Source: Thermodesulfovibrionales bacterium
GTDB taxonomy: Bacteria > Nitrospirota > Thermodesulfovibrionia > Thermodesulfovibrionales > SM23-35
DNA length: 7,668 nt
NCBI GenBank assembly: GCA_020053565.1
Contig: JAGVMY010000156.1
Coordinates: 1-7,668, forward strand
Direction: 5' to 3'
In this document: positions 5,772 to 7,668 of the stretch, piece by piece
Layout: each line of letters starts with the position of its first letter
Position numbering within the stretch: the first letter of the stretch is position 1
Position numbers and translations under genes: made by a program
The notes under the pieces: generated by a model
What the model saw: the letters and a program-made list of their open reading frames with translations, nothing else
Told to the model about the DNA's origin: nothing
The model's database searches: none

Positions 5772-7668
5772 TTACTTCATCCTTTCTCTGAGAATATATG
5801 CCTGACCAAGGGATATACCCGCATCGTTGCTTGGCACCTTTTCATTTATGTAAGTCTTCATGCCTATTGAGTTAAGTTTATTAATAGTCATGTCAAGAAG
5901 ATACATGTTCTGGAATACTCCCCCGCTTAATGCAACATCATCTATCTTATGCAAAGATGAAAGCTTTTGTACAACTCTTAAAATAGCAGTAGCAACGGTA
6001 TTATGAAATTTCGATGAAATAATCTCTTTATCCTCTCCATTCAGTAAATCATCAATGATCCTCAAAACAGTATGTGAGAAATCAACTTCTATAGGCTCTC
6101 TGAATTTTATATCAACTGGATAATCATCCATAATATCAGGCCTTGTAATCGATTCAAGTGCAATTGCTGCTTCTCCTTCAAATGTATTTTTATCGCATAT
6201 ACCAAGTATGGCTGAAACGGCATCGAATAACCTCCCTGCACCCGATGAAAGTGGTGAGAATTGTTTTTTATCAATAATCTTCAGGATACCGTTAATCCTT
6301 TCATCGCCATATCTCTCTACAAAGCTAATAGATTCAAGATACTGCATTACCTCATCTCCGGCAATATCATAAATATAGCTTATCGCTGTTCTCCATGGCT
6401 CTTTTACTGCCATTTCACCTCCTGGAAGTTGTATATATCGAAAATGACCTGCTCTTTTGAACCCCTTAATATCTGCAATTAAAAATTCTCCACCCCAGAG
6501 GTTTCCATCGGTACCATAACCAGTCCCGTCAAAGGAGACACCTATTACTTCATCTTTCATGCCTTTTTCAGCCATAACAGATGCAATATGGGCATAGTGG
6601 TGCTGGATGCCAATCTTTTCAATACCCTCTTGTTTTACCGCCCATTGTGTAGATAGATACATGGGATGAAGGTCATATGCAAGAGCGATCGGCTTCACCC
6701 TGTACACATCTTTAAGGTTTTCAAGGCTTTCTTCAAAAAACATCAATGTTTCGTAGTTTTCCATATCCCCAATATGTTGACCCGGTATTGCAAAACTTCC
6801 CTTTGTGAGAGTGAACGTGTTTTTAATATCAGCACCACATCCAAGCACTTCAGGGCCATCCTCGTGGAGTGTAATTGCAGCAGGCACATACCCCCTTGCA
6901 CGACGGATAAATGATGGTGATGAATCGTGAGTCACCCTTACCACTGAGTCATCAACTCGCATAAAAATATCTCTGTTGTGTATTAAGAAAGCATCTACAA
7001 TATCTGAAAGTTTCGATATGGCTTCATCATTATCAACAACAATGGGTTCTTCAGAGAGGTTACCACTCGTCATAACAAGGGCATCAAAGTGAGAATTAAT
7101 CCCCCCTTGCCCCTCTTTGCTAAAGGGGGGTGAGGGGGGATTAGGATAGTAAAAGAGCAAATAATGCAGAGGCGTATAAGGAAGCATAAAACCAAGGTAT
7201 TGATTATTTGGTGCAATTTCATCTGAAAACAAGGGTACATTTTGCCATTTCTTGAGTAATACAATCGGTCTTCTGTTCGAAATCAAAAGCCCTTCTTCTT
7301 CTTGAGACACCTCACAATATTTTTTAATTACTTCGACATCAGGAGCCATCAGGGCAAAAGGCTTATTACTCTTTCTCTTTCTTAATCTCAACTTCTTCAC
7401 TGCATCTTCGTTTGTTGCATCACAAGCTATATGAAACCCTCCGAGCCCCTTGATAGCGACAACAGCCCCCTGTTTCAGGAGTTTTATTGTTTCTTTTATT
7501 GGATTTTCTCTATCATCAACTTTCAATTTTCCAGTTGATAATCCCCACGCCCCCCCTTTAGTAAAGGGAGATAAGGGGGGATTATTTTTACTGTCTTTTG
7601 TGTCACTATGCAAAATTTTTGTTTCACCTTTATCTATTAATTTAACGTTAGGCCCACATACAGGACAT
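5772..7668 (-). CDS. hypF: carbamoyltransferase HypF, 5'-truncated by window edge, with two in-frame repeat insertions
   Basis: HypF converts carbamoyl phosphate and ATP to carbamoyl adenylate and passes the carbamoyl group to HypE. The frame is open to the right edge: upstream of the TTG at 7611-7613 it continues with CPVCGPNVKLIDKGE, the last zinc-finger CPxCGP motif, so that TTG is not the start. 631 residues are visible; the acylphosphatase domain and the earlier zinc-finger cysteines lie beyond the edge. The Sua5/YrdC-like domain covers visible residues about 55-265 (KGLGGFHIACDA 73-84, LPYTPLH, MTSGN 199-203, RRARGYVP). The Kae1-like domain follows, with HHYAH (356-360), DGTGYGTDG (380-388), SGGVFQN (581-587) and PSNDAGISLGQA near the end. 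Peptides NPPLSPFTKGG (29-39) and NPPSPPFSKEG (176-186) are extra to the family and are encoded by palindromic repeats. All other motifs are intact, so the enzyme is probably active. Confidence 0.95.
   Translation of the reverse strand, partial: CPVCGPNVKLIDKGETKILHSDTKDSKNNPPLSPFTKGGAWGLSTGKLKVDDRENPIKETIKLLKQGAVVAIKGLGGFHIACDATNEDAVKKLRLRKRKSNKPFALMAPDVEVIKKYCEVSQEEEGLLISNRRPIVLLKKWQNVPLFSDEIAPNNQYLGFMLPYTPLHYLLFYYPNPPSPPFSKEGQGGINSHFDALVMTSGNLSEEPIVVDNDEAISKLSDIVDAFLIHNRDIFMRVDDSVVRVTHDSSPSFIRRARGYVPAAITLHEDGPEVLGCGADIKNTFTLTKGSFAIPGQHIGDMENYETLMFFEESLENLKDVYRVKPIALAYDLHPMYLSTQWAVKQEGIEKIGIQHHYAHIASVMAEKGMKDEVIGVSFDGTGYGTDGNLWGGEFLIADIKGFKRAGHFRYIQLPGGEMAVKEPWRTAISYIYDIAGDEVMQYLESISFVERYGDERINGILKIIDKKQFSPLSSGAGRLFDAVSAILGICDKNTFEGEAAIALESITRPDIMDDYPVDIKFREPIEVDFSHTVLRIIDDLLNGEDKEIISSKFHNTVATAILRVVQKLSSLHKIDDVALSGGVFQNMYLLDMTINKLNSIGMKTYINEKVPSNDAGISLGQAYILRERMK
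7097..7143. repeat. intragenic palindromic repeat, copy B (in hypF)
   Basis: A 47-bp inverted repeat. The outer arms TAATCCCCCC (7097-7106) and GGGGGGATTA (7134-7143) are perfect over 10 bp. The inner arms 7110-7118 and 7122-7130 pair over 9 bp with one G-T wobble around a 3-base loop. On the hypF strand it reads NPPSPPFSKEGQGGI, inserted between HYLLF and FDALVMTSGN. From memory of the family, only about 4-6 residues are expected there, so the excess matches the repeat length. No target-site duplication is evident. Confidence 0.85.
7538..7585. repeat. intragenic palindromic repeat, copy A (in hypF)
   Basis: A 48-bp inverted repeat. The outer arms ATAATCCCC (7538-7546) and GGGGATTAT (7577-7585) are perfect over 9 bp, and the inner arms CCCTTTA (7554-7560) and TAAAGGG (7562-7568) are perfect around a single G. 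It has the same orientation and reading frame as copy B through NPPLSPFTKGG, with a one-base length difference in the final arm. It lies in the linker between the last zinc-finger motif and the Sua5/YrdC-like domain. Confidence 0.85.

Noticed and set aside
7110..7143. G-quadruplex in the G-runs of repeat copy B
   Set aside because: Only two long G-runs lie close together. The perfect palindrome explains the composition better.
7070..7264. Minus-strand 64-codon frame containing PPHPPLAKRGKGG
   Set aside because: It is the alternative-frame reading of repeat copy B inside hypF. The hypF frame has family motifs on both sides.
7611..7613. TTG as the start codon of hypF
   Set aside because: The frame continues upstream into the conserved CPVCGP zinc-finger motif to the window edge, so the true start lies outside.

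Overview
The window is an AT-rich stretch of bacterial chromosome dominated by housekeeping and hydrogenase-maturation genes on the minus strand. The lineage cannot be fixed from sequence alone. The hyp genes suggest an organism that uses [NiFe] hydrogenase. The GC-rich palindromes encoding NPP..PF.KGG-type peptides remind me of repeats in Nitrospirota, Desulfobacterota and similar anaerobic lineages. That placement is an inference from memory.

Right half (about 3.4-7.7 kb), read right to left: hypF (5' end beyond the right edge), hypD, hypE and a 61-codon gene overlapping the end of hypE, followed by pdxJ. HypF, HypD and HypE make and deliver the cyanide ligands of the NiFe(CN)2CO centre. 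HypF forms a thiocarboxamide on the C-terminal Cys of HypE (the PRIC tail is visible), HypE dehydrates it, and HypD with HypC transfers the ligand to iron. hypC is not between hypF and hypD, where it is often found, and is not elsewhere in the window.

Middle (1.28-2.6 kb): a single plus-strand gene for an AI-2E/PerM-family membrane protein. It has its own likely promoter and a strong ribosome binding site. It sits between pdxJ and acpS, two genes that are neighbours in many bacteria, so it looks like an insertion into an older pdxJ-acpS-nnr cluster.

Left part (1-1.34 kb): acpS (holo-ACP synthase), a broken small ORF behind a near-consensus promoter, an unnamed protein with two CxxC pairs, a possible 25-codon ORF, and the start of nnr (NAD(P)HX repair), which runs off the left edge.

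The most interesting signal is in hypF. Two related 46-48 bp palindromic repeats lie about 400 bp apart inside the coding frame. They add the peptides NPPLSPFTKGG and NPPSPPFSKEG at the linker after the zinc finger and at a loop just before the MTSGN motif of the Sua5/YrdC-like domain. This resembles the in-frame palindromic elements of Rickettsia: a selfish repeat tolerated inside an apparently intact enzyme. I see no complete new multi-gene system, RNA gene, CRISPR array or insertion sequence.
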